Shown one piece after another: positions 1-6,741 of a stretch of DNA of 7,247 nt; within the stretch, counting starts at the first letter, position 1, and each line of letters starts with the position of its first letter. The stretch comes from Bacteroidota bacterium (GTDB taxonomy: Bacteria > Bacteroidota > Bacteroidia > Flavobacteriales_F > PHOS-HE28). The position numbers and the translations under genes were made by a program. The notes beneath the pieces were generated by a model. That model searched no databases. It worked only from the letters and a program-made list of their open reading frames with translations, and was not told the origin of the DNA. The stretch is taken from positions 1-7,247 of the forward strand of contig JAEYYE010000237.1 of the NCBI GenBank assembly GCA_023430945.1, given 5' to 3'.

Positions 1-479
1 TCGATCCCCTGCACGATGTTCATTTCGATCGAACGCGGTGCATTATCGCGGATCACCTGGTCGGCGAAAAGGAAACCAGAAGGGTTCACGCCACGCATGG
101 TATAGCCCAGGCGAAGGCCTGCGCGGAACGCGTGGCGATGGTTCAACCGGGCTTCATAGCTGTAGTTGATCGCGATGGAAGTGAACGTGAGCCCGTTGCT
201 ACCGGCCTGGTCCTTCAACACCCAGCCGCCCAACCCGCAGTTGAGCCCGCTGAACCGGTGATCGTAGGCGAACGCATATGTTTCATAGCCAGGCTGAACG
301 CCGGGCCATTGCAGGCGGTAGTTCAGCGCCACGCGATCCTGCTGCGTGTTGCCCGTGAGCGCGGGGTTCAGGTACTGCGGTGCAGCGTAGAATTGCGTGA
401 ACTGCGGATCTTGTGCAGAAACACCGCAAGCCAGGAGCACGAGTAGTGCCGAGAGCATATGGCCGGCCTTGGTGATCAT
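1..479 (-). CDS. PorP/SprF-family type IX secretion outer-membrane protein, N-terminal half (partial)
   Basis: The reading frame is open from the ATG at 479-477 to the left edge, giving 159 codons; PorP/SprF proteins are usually about 300-350 residues, so roughly half is here. The N-terminus has a signal peptide with a hydrophobic core (LSALLVLL) and a likely cleavage after VSA, followed by the family hallmark QDPQFTQFYAAPQYLNPALT. Later segments such as GLRLGYTMRGVNPSGFLFAD alternate in the way expected of an outer-membrane beta-barrel. Members of this family (PorP in Porphyromonas, SprF in Flavobacterium) work with the T9SS; SprF-type members serve a neighbouring type B adhesin. The ATG overlaps the adhesin stop as ATGA, indicating translational coupling. 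A second in-frame ATG at codon 8 (458-456) has AAGG 8 bases upstream and would leave a shorter but adequate signal peptide, so the exact start is uncertain. Family call is firm; partnership with the adhesin is inferred. Confidence 0.93.
   Translation of the reverse strand, partial: MITKAGHMLSALLVLLACGVSAQDPQFTQFYAAPQYLNPALTGNTQQDRVALNYRLQWPGVQPGYETYAFAYDHRFSGLNCGLGGWVLKDQAGSNGLTFTSIAINYSYEARLNHRHAFRAGLRLGYTMRGVNPSGFLFADQVIRDNAPRSIEMNIVQGI
476..479 (-). promoter_or_regulatory. ATGA stop/start overlap coupling adhesin and PorP/SprF genes
   Basis: On the minus strand the bases read ATGA: the ATG of the PorP/SprF gene and the TGA of the adhesin share two bases. No Shine-Dalgarno sequence is visible just upstream, so re-initiation by the terminating ribosome is the simplest way to start the second gene. 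Confidence 0.75.
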
Positions 480-3400
480 CGGAACAAGGTGAGATCGGTG
501 AGTTTCTGGATCTCGCGACCGTCTACGAAGCGGATCCACGTTTGTACCACGTACACGTCCTGGGGGCTCAATTCGCCCTTGTAGTAGCCATCCCAGCCGC
601 GCGTGAGCTCGTCACTTTCGAACACGAGCTCGCCCCAACGGTTGAAGATGCGCATGCGGAAATCCTCCACATGTTCCACGAAGGCGTAGAACACATCGTT
701 GCTGAGATCGTTCGGATCGAAGGCGCCGCCATTGCCGCCGCCCTGGCCTGGTGTGAAGGCGTTGGGCAGGGTGATGTCGTACACCGGTGTGATCTGTAGG
801 ATCTGCGTGGCGGTGCTCGTGCATCCGTTCGCGCTCTGCACCATCAGTTCCACTTCGAAGGTGCCGATGTCGTTGTAGTTATGCGTGGGGTTGATCGCGG
901 AACTGGTGCCGCCATCCCCGAAGGTCCAGTTGTAGGAGTTGATATTGCCCGTGCTGAGATCGGTGAACTGGAAGGTCGCTTCATCCAGGGCTGCCGTGTA
1001 GGCTGAAGGAGTGAAGGCCGCCACCGGAGGCACATCGGCGATGATCTGGCCACTGGCCGGGATCGTGGTGGTGCAACCGAACGGCGTGGTAACGGTGACC
1101 GATGCGGTGTACGTTCCGGCATTGTAGATCACCAGCGGTGAAGGCACGCTGGAGGTCTGCCCATTGCCCAGGTCCCAGGCCCAGGTGACATTGCCCAGCG
1201 GTATGTTGGGGAACTGCACCGTGAGCGGCGCACAGCCCTGGGCGATGATCGGTGGAAGTTGCACGGCCGGTAATACGTCCACCTGCAGGGTAATTGTTTC
1301 ATTCTGGGTGTCGCCACATGAATTCGAGAGGATCACCGGAACGTTGGTGCCGCTGCTGATCGGGAAGGTGAAAGGCCCGGTGCCGTAAGCCTGAAGCGAT
1401 GGCCAGCTGAGCGCATAGGTGCCCGGATAGCCGCTGACGCTCGCACCGATCGTGACCTCTTCACCGGGACATACCGTGGTATTGCCGTACACGTTCAGGT
1501 CCGCCAGCGAGAGATCAAGCACATATACCATTTCGGTGAGAGCTGGTGCGCTGCAGCCTGCGCTGTCCGTAACGCTGAGGAAGACCACTTGTGATCCGGG
1601 GAATTCAACGGTCAAGGGATTCCCGGTGCCAAGCGTGCCCCAGTCATACTGGTAGCCTCCATTGCCACCCTGGGCTTCCGCCGTAAGGATCACCGGCGCG
1701 TTCACGCATACCGTATCAGGTACCTGTGCCTGCACCACGATCGGATCGGGCTGATCGATGATGGCTGCGGATGATGTGATACAACCGTTCTGGTCGATCA
1801 CCTGTACTTCATGCACACCAGCGGCCAGGTTGAACTGGGTGAGGCCGATGCCTCCGTTGCTCCAGCTTGCGAGATAAGGCGCTGTTCCGCCTTCGATCTG
1901 CAGATCGGCCTGGCCGTTGCTTCCGGCATAACAGGTCACAGCCGTGGTAAGTATCGAGGAGATCACCAATGGATCGGGTTCGGAGATGGTGGCGGTGAAC
2001 GTGCTATCACAGCCGAGTTGATCCGTTACGGTGAGGGTATAATCACCTGCGGCGAGCCCTGTCGCCAAGGGAGTATCCGGCGCGCCTGCGATGTCCCATG
2101 CGTAGGTGAAGGCACTGTTCACCGGTGAGAAGCTCAGTGTCCCATCCGCCGAAGCGCTGCAGTTCGCATTGTCAGCGAGGATCGACGCATCGATGAAGGC
2201 GTTCGACAGTGTGATGTGAACGGTATCCGTGGCTGCCGGACAGGTCTCGTTGCCTGAAGTGGTGAGCACCAGATCGACCCCGCCGGCAAGGATCTCGGTT
2301 ATCGTCGGGAAGTATTCCACCGAAACACCATTCCCGTTGAACGCACCGCTTCCACCGCTCCAGGTACCGCTGGGCGCGTTGGTCACGTTGCCCTGCAATT
2401 GGATCGGATAACTGTTCATGCACGCGATCGCATCGGCACCGGCATCAGCGATGTTCGGCAGGCCGATGCTACCGATCGTGACCTCACCGATGGTAGGTGC
2501 GCAACCATTCGCATCGGAGATCGCAACAGTGTAGGTCCCAGAAGCGGCGGTGATCGATGATTGGTCCGATCCATTGCTCCAGGAGTAGGTATATGGAGCA
2601 TGGCCTCCTGTGGCCAGCACGGAGGCCGATCCATCGCCGGAACCAAGGCAATTCTCATTGTTGCTGATCAGCTGCAGGATGGTGATCGGTGAAGCGGGCC
2701 CGATGAAGACCGGCAGTTGCGTGCCGCAACCGTACATGTCCGTCACATTCAGCTGGTAGCTTCCAGCGCCCAGGCCTGTTGCGGTGGCTGTGGTCTGCGC
2801 GAGCGGATCGTTCCAGAGATAGGTGAACGTGGCATTCGCCGGTGTATAGCTCGCAGAGCCGTTGTTCAATTCATAGCACGTGGCATCCGTTGCCGTGATG
2901 ATGCCATCGGCAAAGCTGTTCGGTATGCCGATCACCATTTGATCGGATGCCGGCGGACAGCCGGTATTGCCGATCGTGGTGAGCGTGAGGGTGACAGTTC
3001 CGGCAGCGACATCCGCAGGTGAGATCACATATTGGGCAACAGGTCCCGTACCGGTGAAGTAACCGGTACCGCCACTCCAGGTCCCATCCGGAGCGTTGGT
3101 AACGCTGCCTTGCAGATCGAGAATAAGATCGTCCATGCACGCGATCTGATCGCCACCTGCATCCGCGCTGTTCGGCAGGGCCGCTGCGGCGATCGTTACC
3201 TGTGCGGTGGCAGGCACGCATCCGTTCGCATCGAATACCGAAACGTTGTATTCACCCGATGTGGCGACGATCGTATCGTTCACCACCCCGTTGCTCCAGA
3301 TATAAGTGTATGGGGCGGTGCCGCCAAGTGCCACTACGCTCGCCGATCCATCACCCGTTCCAAGACAGGACTCTGGGTCGGAGGCCGTTTCCACGATGAA

Positions 3401-6400
3401 GAGCGGATCAGGCAGCTCGATCTCCGCTGGAAGAGTGATCGTGCATCCGAATTGATCGGTCACAGTTACTGAATAGGTGCCCTGGCCAAGGCCGGTCACC
3501 ATCGGTGTGGTGTTGTTGAACACATCCCACTGGTAGGTGAAACCTGGTATCGCCGGTGTGTAAGCGGCCGATCCATCGGTGGAGTAGGAGCATGTCGCAT
3601 CCGTCGTGGTGACCGATCCTCCCTCGAAACTATTCGGGATGAAAAGAGCGACTTGATCGGAATCCGGCGGACAACCTGTATTGGTGTCGCTCAGGAGTGT
3701 GAGTATCACGCCGCCCAGGTCGATATCGGCTGCGGATGGAGTGTACTGGGCTGATGGTCCGTTACCGGTGAAAGTACCGGTACCACCGCTCCAGGTGCCA
3801 CCTGGCGCGTTGATGATGTTCCCGTTCAATTGCACCTGCAACTGGTCCATGCACACCACGATGTCCGCGCCTGCATCAACGCTGATCGGTAATGCAGCTG
3901 CGCCGATCGTGGCCTCTGCTTCAGCGGGCGCACAACCGTTGGCATCGGTGATCGAAATGGTGTACGTACCCGAGGCTGCGGTGATCGAAGTGCCGGAGGC
4001 GCCCGTGCTCCAGTTGTATTGGTAAGGTGCGGTTCCACCAACGACGCTTACGGTCGCCGATCCATTCCCGTCGTTCAAACACGTCTCATCAACGATGATC
4101 ACTTCAGTGATCGTTACCGGATCCACCGGACCGATGGTGAATGGCAGAACCATCGAGCAGCCATGGATATCTGTAACCGTGAGCGTATATCCGCCTGCGG
4201 CCAGCCCGGTCGCTGTGGCCGTGGTCTGCCCAAGTGGATCGCTCCATTGGTATTGGAAGATCGGGTCGCCCACCGTATAGCTCGCCGATCCGTTGCTCAG
4301 TTCGTAGCAGGTCGCATCCGTCACCAAGAGTACACCATCCTGGAAGCTGTTCGGGATCAGGAGGAGCACATCATCCGATGCAGGTGCACAACCGGTGTTG
4401 TCCGTGGTGGTGAAGGTGAGCACCACGTTCCCAGCAGCGATATCAGCGGCGGAAGGTGTGTACTGAACGTTCAAGCCGTTGCCGGTGAACGTTCCAGTTC
4501 CTCCACTCCAGGTACCGGTGGTCGCATTGGTCACGGTGGCAGACAGGTCGGCGTTGAGCGCATCCATGCACAGGACCTGATCGCCACCAGCATCGGCGGA
4601 GTTTGGCATCGCAGCGGCTCCGATCGTGGTGCTGCCGACAGCCGGCGCGCAGCCGTTCGCATCGGTGATCATCACTGAATAGTCACCGGATGGGGCCGTG
4701 ATCGTAGGGCCGGATTGGTTGTTGCTCCATTCGAATTGGTAGGGTGCGGTGCCACCGGAAACGTTCACTGTCGCCGATCCGTTACCCGCGTTCAGGCACG
4801 TTTCATCCACCGAGGTGATCTCCACGATCGTTACAGGTGATGCGGGACCGATCACTGCGGGCATGGTGATGGTGCAGCCGAAGGCGTCGGTCACCGTTAC
4901 GTTCAATGTACCCGCTTCCAAGCCCGTGGCCGTAGGGGTTGTCTGTGCAGCGGGGTCGCTCCAGAGGTATGTGAAGCCGGGATCGGCCGGGGAGAAGCTC
5001 GCCGAACCATCGCTGGTGCCATAACACGTGGCATCTATCACGCTCACGGAACCATCGGCGAAACTGTTCGGTATGGTGTAGATCACATCATCGCTCGCTG
5101 GCGGGCAACCGGCATTGTTCGTTGTGGTGAGCGTCAATTGAACGCTTCCTGCGGCGATATCGGCCGCGCTCGGTACGTATTGCATGTTGAGGCCACTGCC
5201 ACTGAACGTACCTGTACCGCCGCTCCATAGGCCGGTGGTCGCGTTCGTTACCGTACCGCTCAATTGGATCGGGAGCTGGTCCATGCACACCACGCCATCC
5301 GCGCCGGCATCCGCTTCATTGGGTAACGCGGAAGTGCCGATGGTGCCGGTCAACAGGTGCGATACGCAGCCGTTCGCATCGGTGATCGATAGTTCATAGT
5401 CACCCGGCACATCGGTCATGGTGGCGGTGTTCTCGCCATTGCTCCAGGTGTAGATATATGGAGCGGTCCCGGCGGTGATCACAGCCGTCAGGCTTCCATC
5501 GTTCGTACCCAGGCAGGTCTCATCAACTTCCTGGATCGAAGCGGTGATGCCAGGCAGTACTTCCACGGAATACACATAGGTCTGGAACGCCGGGATGGGG
5601 CATGCACCATCGTTCACGTTCACGATGAATGGGAAGAAACCGGCCGTACCAGGCGTCGCGGTCCAGCATACGGTGGCGGTGATCGGATTGGTGCCGGTGA
5701 AGGTGAAAGTGGATCCCGGCAGGTTCTGCTGGATATTGCTGAACGCGTCCAGTACGTTTGCCAGGTTCACGTCACTGATCTGCATATCGAAGCAGAAATC
5801 ACCTGATTCGCAGACCTGCACGGCCCTTGGACCAGTCTGCACCGCGGCGCCGGTGAGGTTCGAGACGAGCCCCGTAGCGGCATCAGGCGGGATGTTGTCG
5901 CAGGGATAGGCCACGAACTGCATGTCGCGCATGATCGTTCCGATCACCTGCCCGGCCTCATTGTATTGCGTTACCCGCACCACCACCACCCAGTTACCGG
6001 CCGTGTTCAAGGTGAAGTTGATCAGACCCGTGACGGGATCGAGGGTGATGCCCGGGATCGGAACAGCACCGGTGTTGGGCGCCAGGTAAGGGATCGGGTT
6101 ACCACCCGCCTTGCGTGCACCGATCAGAGCGTAGCTCAGTGAATCGGCCTCCGGATCGAACGAACCGTAACTGAAGGTTACCGGGTAACCGAGGCACACG
6201 TAGGGGATCGCCGTATTGGTGAACACCGGTGAATCATTGCAGGGTGCGGCAGCATTGTTCATCACCGCTTCGATGAACATCTCCTGCGTACCGGGGTTCA
6301 TCAGGTTGGCGATCGCGTTGTTCCGGTAGATGTTCGTCCACCGGATCGACCAGGAATTGCATGGCGGCAGAACGATGGTGCCGGAGTAGATGTATTGCTG

Positions 6401-6706
6401 TATGCCCGGCAGGGTTCCGCCGTTGCAGGTGCTGTTCGGAAGTTCCAGATCGCACAATTGCGAGATCTCAACCCCGCCGGGCGTGGTCACCGTAAGGCTT
6501 CGATTTCCGCACGGGCTGGTGAGTTGTAGCGTATAGGATGGATCCACATTGATCCCCGCACAATCCCGGTACACCACGAGCTGTATCCGGTACGTGTTGG
6601 GGCCGATGCATTCCCAGTAGATCTCACCGCCCGACATATGCGTGGCGCCTGCTCTGATACCGGCGAATGCCACTAGGATCAGGATGATCAAGTATCGTAG
6701 CCGCAT
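476..6706 (-). CDS. Giant repeat-containing T9SS type B surface adhesin (SprB-like)
   Basis: This is a secreted, cell-surface modular adhesin of about 2,076 residues from the ATG at 6706. An in-frame ATG at 6733 adds nine residues (2,085 in all), but 6706 places a Lys/Arg-poor MRLR start directly before the hydrophobic signal sequence and follows an A-rich leader, so it is preferred. Residues below count from 6733. Order: signal peptide 10-30; conserved N-terminal region with THMSGGEIYWEC 31-about 280; a further beta-rich segment to 403; five composite repeats 404-1597; a SprB-like module 1598-1668; two Ig-like segments 1669-1822; PKD domains 1823-1901 and 1902-1983; type B sorting domain 1984-2085 ending in TLFR. 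Proteins of this build are exported by the T9SS and serve gliding, attachment or biofilm formation. The downstream PorP/SprF gene overlaps its stop. Architecture is seen directly; the ligand and whether the cell glides are unknown. Confidence 0.95.
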   Translation of the reverse strand: MRLRYLIILILVAFAGIRAGATHMSGGEIYWECIGPNTYRIQLVVYRDCAGINVDPSYTLQLTSPCGNRSLTVTTPGGVEISQLCDLELPNSTCNGGTLPGIQQYIYSGTIVLPPCNSWSIRWTNIYRNNAIANLMNPGTQEMFIEAVMNNAAAPCNDSPVFTNTAIPYVCLGYPVTFSYGSFDPEADSLSYALIGARKAGGNPIPYLAPNTGAVPIPGITLDPVTGLINFTLNTAGNWVVVVRVTQYNEAGQVIGTIMRDMQFVAYPCDNIPPDAATGLVSNLTGAAVQTGPRAVQVCESGDFCFDMQISDVNLANVLDAFSNIQQNLPGSTFTFTGTNPITATVCWTATPGTAGFFPFIVNVNDGACPIPAFQTYVYSVEVLPGITASIQEVDETCLGTNDGSLTAVITAGTAPYIYTWSNGENTATMTDVPGDYELSITDANGCVSHLLTGTIGTSALPNEADAGADGVVCMDQLPIQLSGTVTNATTGLWSGGTGTFSGSGLNMQYVPSAADIAAGSVQLTLTTTNNAGCPPASDDVIYTIPNSFADGSVSVIDATCYGTSDGSASFSPADPGFTYLWSDPAAQTTPTATGLEAGTLNVTVTDAFGCTITMPAVIGPASPVTIVEITSVDETCLNAGNGSATVNVSGGTAPYQFEWSNNQSGPTITAPSGDYSVMITDANGCAPAVGSTTIGAAAMPNSADAGGDQVLCMDALNADLSATVTNATTGTWSGGTGTFTGNGLNVQYTPSAADIAAGNVVLTFTTTDNTGCAPASDDVLLLIPNSFQDGVLLVTDATCYELSNGSASYTVGDPIFQYQWSDPLGQTTATATGLAAGGYTLTVTDIHGCSMVLPFTIGPVDPVTITEVIIVDETCLNDGNGSATVSVVGGTAPYQYNWSTGASGTSITAASGTYTISITDANGCAPAEAEATIGAAALPISVDAGADIVVCMDQLQVQLNGNIINAPGGTWSGGTGTFTGNGPSAQYTPSAADIDLGGVILTLLSDTNTGCPPDSDQVALFIPNSFEGGSVTTTDATCSYSTDGSAAYTPAIPGFTYQWDVFNNTTPMVTGLGQGTYSVTVTDQFGCTITLPAEIELPDPLFIVETASDPESCLGTGDGSASVVALGGTAPYTYIWSNGVVNDTIVATSGEYNVSVFDANGCVPATAQVTIAAAALPNSADAGGDQIACMDDLILDLQGSVTNAPDGTWSGGTGYFTGTGPVAQYVISPADVAAGTVTLTLTTIGNTGCPPASDQMVIGIPNSFADGIITATDATCYELNNGSASYTPANATFTYLWNDPLAQTTATATGLGAGSYQLNVTDMYGCGTQLPVFIGPASPITILQLISNNENCLGSGDGSASVLATGGHAPYTYSWSNGSDQSSITAASGTYTVAISDANGCAPTIGEVTIGSIGLPNIADAGADAIACMNSYPIQLQGNVTNAPSGTWSGGSGAFNGNGVSVEYFPTITEILAGGVDLVLTTSGNETCPAATDTVHITLSNAFIDASILADNANCSASADGTLSFSPVNSAFTYAWDIAGAPDTPLATGLAAGDYTLTVTDQLGCDSTFTATISEPDPLVISSILTTAVTCYAGSNGQADLQIEGGTAPYLASWSNGGIGLTQFNLAAGVHEVQVIDQNGCITSSAAIIDQPDPIVVQAQVPDTVCVNAPVILTAEAQGGNGGYQYDWGTLGTGNPLTVEFPGSQVVFLSVTDSAGCSAPALTEMVYVLDLSLADLNVYGNTTVCPGEEVTIGASVSGYPGTYALSWPSLQAYGTGPFTFPISSGTNVPVILSNSCGDTQNETITLQVDVLPAVQLPPIIAQGCAPLTVQFPNIPLGNVTWAWDLGNGQTSSVPSPLVIYNAGTYTASVTVTTPFGCTTTIPASGQIIADVPPVAAFTPSAYTAALDEATFQFTDLSTGNINSYNWTFGDGGTSSAINPTHNYNDIGTFEVELMVQSANGCTSTATQILQITPVYDITLPNAFTPGQGGGNGGAFDPNDLSNDVFYAFVEHVEDFRMRIFNRWGELVFESDELTRGWDGYYKGELSPQDVYVVQTWIRFVDGREIQKLTDLTLFR
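479..784 (-). other. T9SS type B C-terminal sorting domain
   Basis: Residues 1984-2085, with ITLPNAFTPG, FDPNDLSNDVFY, RIFNRWGELVFES, GWDGYYKGE, QDVYVVQTW and the end LTDLTLFR. These are the hallmarks of the gliding motility-associated C-terminal domain that sends proteins through the T9SS. The usual FTPNGDGxND core is replaced by a longer FTPG...GG...DPNDLSNDVF variant, which I have seen as a common subtype in Bacteroidota. Type B domains typically work with a PorP/SprF protein, encoded next door here. Confidence 0.95.
785..1267 (-). other. Two PKD domains of the adhesin
   Basis: Residues 1823-1901 and 1902-1983. The second is textbook: FTDLSTGNINSYNWTFGDGG, then NPTHNYNDIGTFEVELMV. The first has a variant core, WAWDLGNG, with VIYNAGTYTASVTV. 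PKD domains are extracellular beta-sandwich spacers and often sit just before a T9SS sorting domain. Confidence 0.88.
1268..1729 (-). other. Two Ig-like segments of the adhesin stalk
   Basis: Residues 1669-1822. The first segment (to about 1740) runs from PDTVCVNAPVILTAEA to SVTDSAGCSAP; the second contains NTTVCPGEEVTIGASVSGYP and ends near ITLQVDVLP. Both have the alternating strand pattern and paired cysteines of bacterial Ig-like or PKD-like stalk domains. The boundary between them is approximate. Confidence 0.6.
1730..1942 (-). repeat. Single SprB-like module closing the array
   Basis: Residues 1598-1668, with VTCYAGSNG, GGTAPYLASWSNGG and VIDQNGC. It matches module A of the composite unit but is not followed by a WSGG module, so the array ends in a lone one-third unit. 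That brings the count of SprB-like modules to eleven. Confidence 0.8.
1943..2659 (-). repeat. Composite adhesin repeat unit 5 (239 residues)
   Basis: Residues 1359-1597, beginning NENCLGSGDG. It looks like the most diverged unit (about 47% identical to unit 1 by hand count), with WSGGSGAF and a drifted ETCPAATD in module B, yet it still aligns without a gap and keeps all six cysteines. Terminal units of arrays commonly diverge fastest. Confidence 0.88.
2660..3376 (-). repeat. Composite adhesin repeat unit 4 (239 residues)
   Basis: Residues 1120-1358, beginning PESCLGTGDG, so the DETC start has drifted. It aligns without gaps to units 1 and 2 and keeps the six cysteines. It shares ADAGGDQ, CYELNNGSASYT and QTTATATGL with unit 2. 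Module B has WSGGTGYF in place of WSGGTGTF. Confidence 0.9.
3377..4090 (-). repeat. Composite adhesin repeat unit 3 (238 residues)
   Basis: Residues 882-1119, beginning DETCLNDGNG. This is the only unit of 238 rather than 239 residues; the missing residue falls in module C around WDVFNNTTPMVTGL. All six cysteines remain. Module A has SITAASGTYT and module C has VTDQFGC and PDPL, shared with unit 5. About 62% identical to unit 2 over the first 190 positions by hand count. Confidence 0.9.
4091..4807 (-). repeat. Composite adhesin repeat unit 2 (239 residues)
   Basis: Residues 643-881, beginning DETCLNAGNG. It has the same A-B-C order and the same six cysteine positions as unit 1, with no gaps. 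Its module B carries ADAGGDQ and its module C carries CYELSNGSASYT and QTTATATGL, traits shared with unit 4 and not with unit 3 or 5. Confidence 0.9.
4808..5524 (-). repeat. Composite adhesin repeat unit 1 (239 residues)
   Basis: Residues 404-642, beginning DETCLGTNDG. Internal order: SprB-like module A (unit positions 1-70, with GTAPYIYTWSNG and ITDANGC), Ig-like module B (71-162, with VCMDQL, WSGGTGTF, PSAADIAAG and GCPPASD), SprB-like module C (163-239, with DATCYG and VTDAFGC). Cysteines sit at unit positions 4, 53, 80, 140, 167 and 217. Against unit 2 I count about 60% identical residues by hand with no gap. Confidence 0.9.
5525..6643 (-). other. Non-repeat N-terminal region of the adhesin
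   Basis: Residues 31-403. The opening THMSGGEIYWECIGPNTYRI and the segment around VYRDCAG resemble a conserved start found on many large Bacteroidota surface proteins, usually written as TH..GGE...Y.C. A second recognisable block is SPVFTNTAIPYVCLGYPVTF followed by FDPEADSLSYAL, which has a cadherin- or Ig-like D-x-D-x-DSL flavour, then a strand-rich stretch ending RDMQFVAYPC. Residues about 280-403 (with FCFDMQISD and TATVCWTATPG) look like another beta-sandwich. Cysteines are plentiful, which fits a disulfide-stabilised extracellular fold. The function of this region is not known to me; it might be the distal tip of the fibre. Confidence 0.7.
6644..6706 (-). other. Sec signal peptide of the adhesin
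   Basis: Residues 10-30 read MRLRYLIILILVAFAGIRAG plus A. A short basic n-region (MRLR) precedes an uninterrupted hydrophobic core and a small-residue end (AGA), with the mature chain predicted to begin THMSGGE. T9SS substrates first cross the inner membrane by Sec, so a signal peptide is expected. The cleavage point is judged by eye. Confidence 0.85.
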
Positions 6707-6731
6707 GCATGGAAGTGTTTGTGACACATCC

Positions 6732-6741
6732 ATCGTACGAT
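6732..6741. repeat. 10-bp perfect palindrome upstream of the adhesin start
   Basis: ATCGTACGAT reads the same on both strands and does not extend further. It lies 26 bases before the preferred adhesin ATG and overlaps the alternative ATG at 6733. It could be a dimeric regulator half-pair or chance. Confidence 0.35.

Noticed and set aside
132..446. Plus-strand open frame of 104 codons near the left edge
   Set aside because: It lies antisense to the PorP/SprF gene, whose minus-strand frame has the family hallmark residues; the plus product shows no known motif.
3377..4090. Frameshift or assembly error in unit 3 because it is shorter
   Set aside because: The difference is exactly three bases, the frame is intact through all downstream domains, and all six cysteines remain, so a one-codon deletion explains it.
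4019..4678. Plus-strand open frame of 219 codons opposite repeat units 2 and 3
   Set aside because: It is fully antisense to the adhesin, its product is Arg/His-rich with no recognisable domain, and similar antisense frames recur opposite other repeat units, as expected from repeated GC-rich coding DNA.
1943..5524. CRISPR array or satellite DNA
   Set aside because: The period is about 717 bp, the repeats lie in one continuous coding frame, and similarity is at protein level without short direct repeats and unique spacers.
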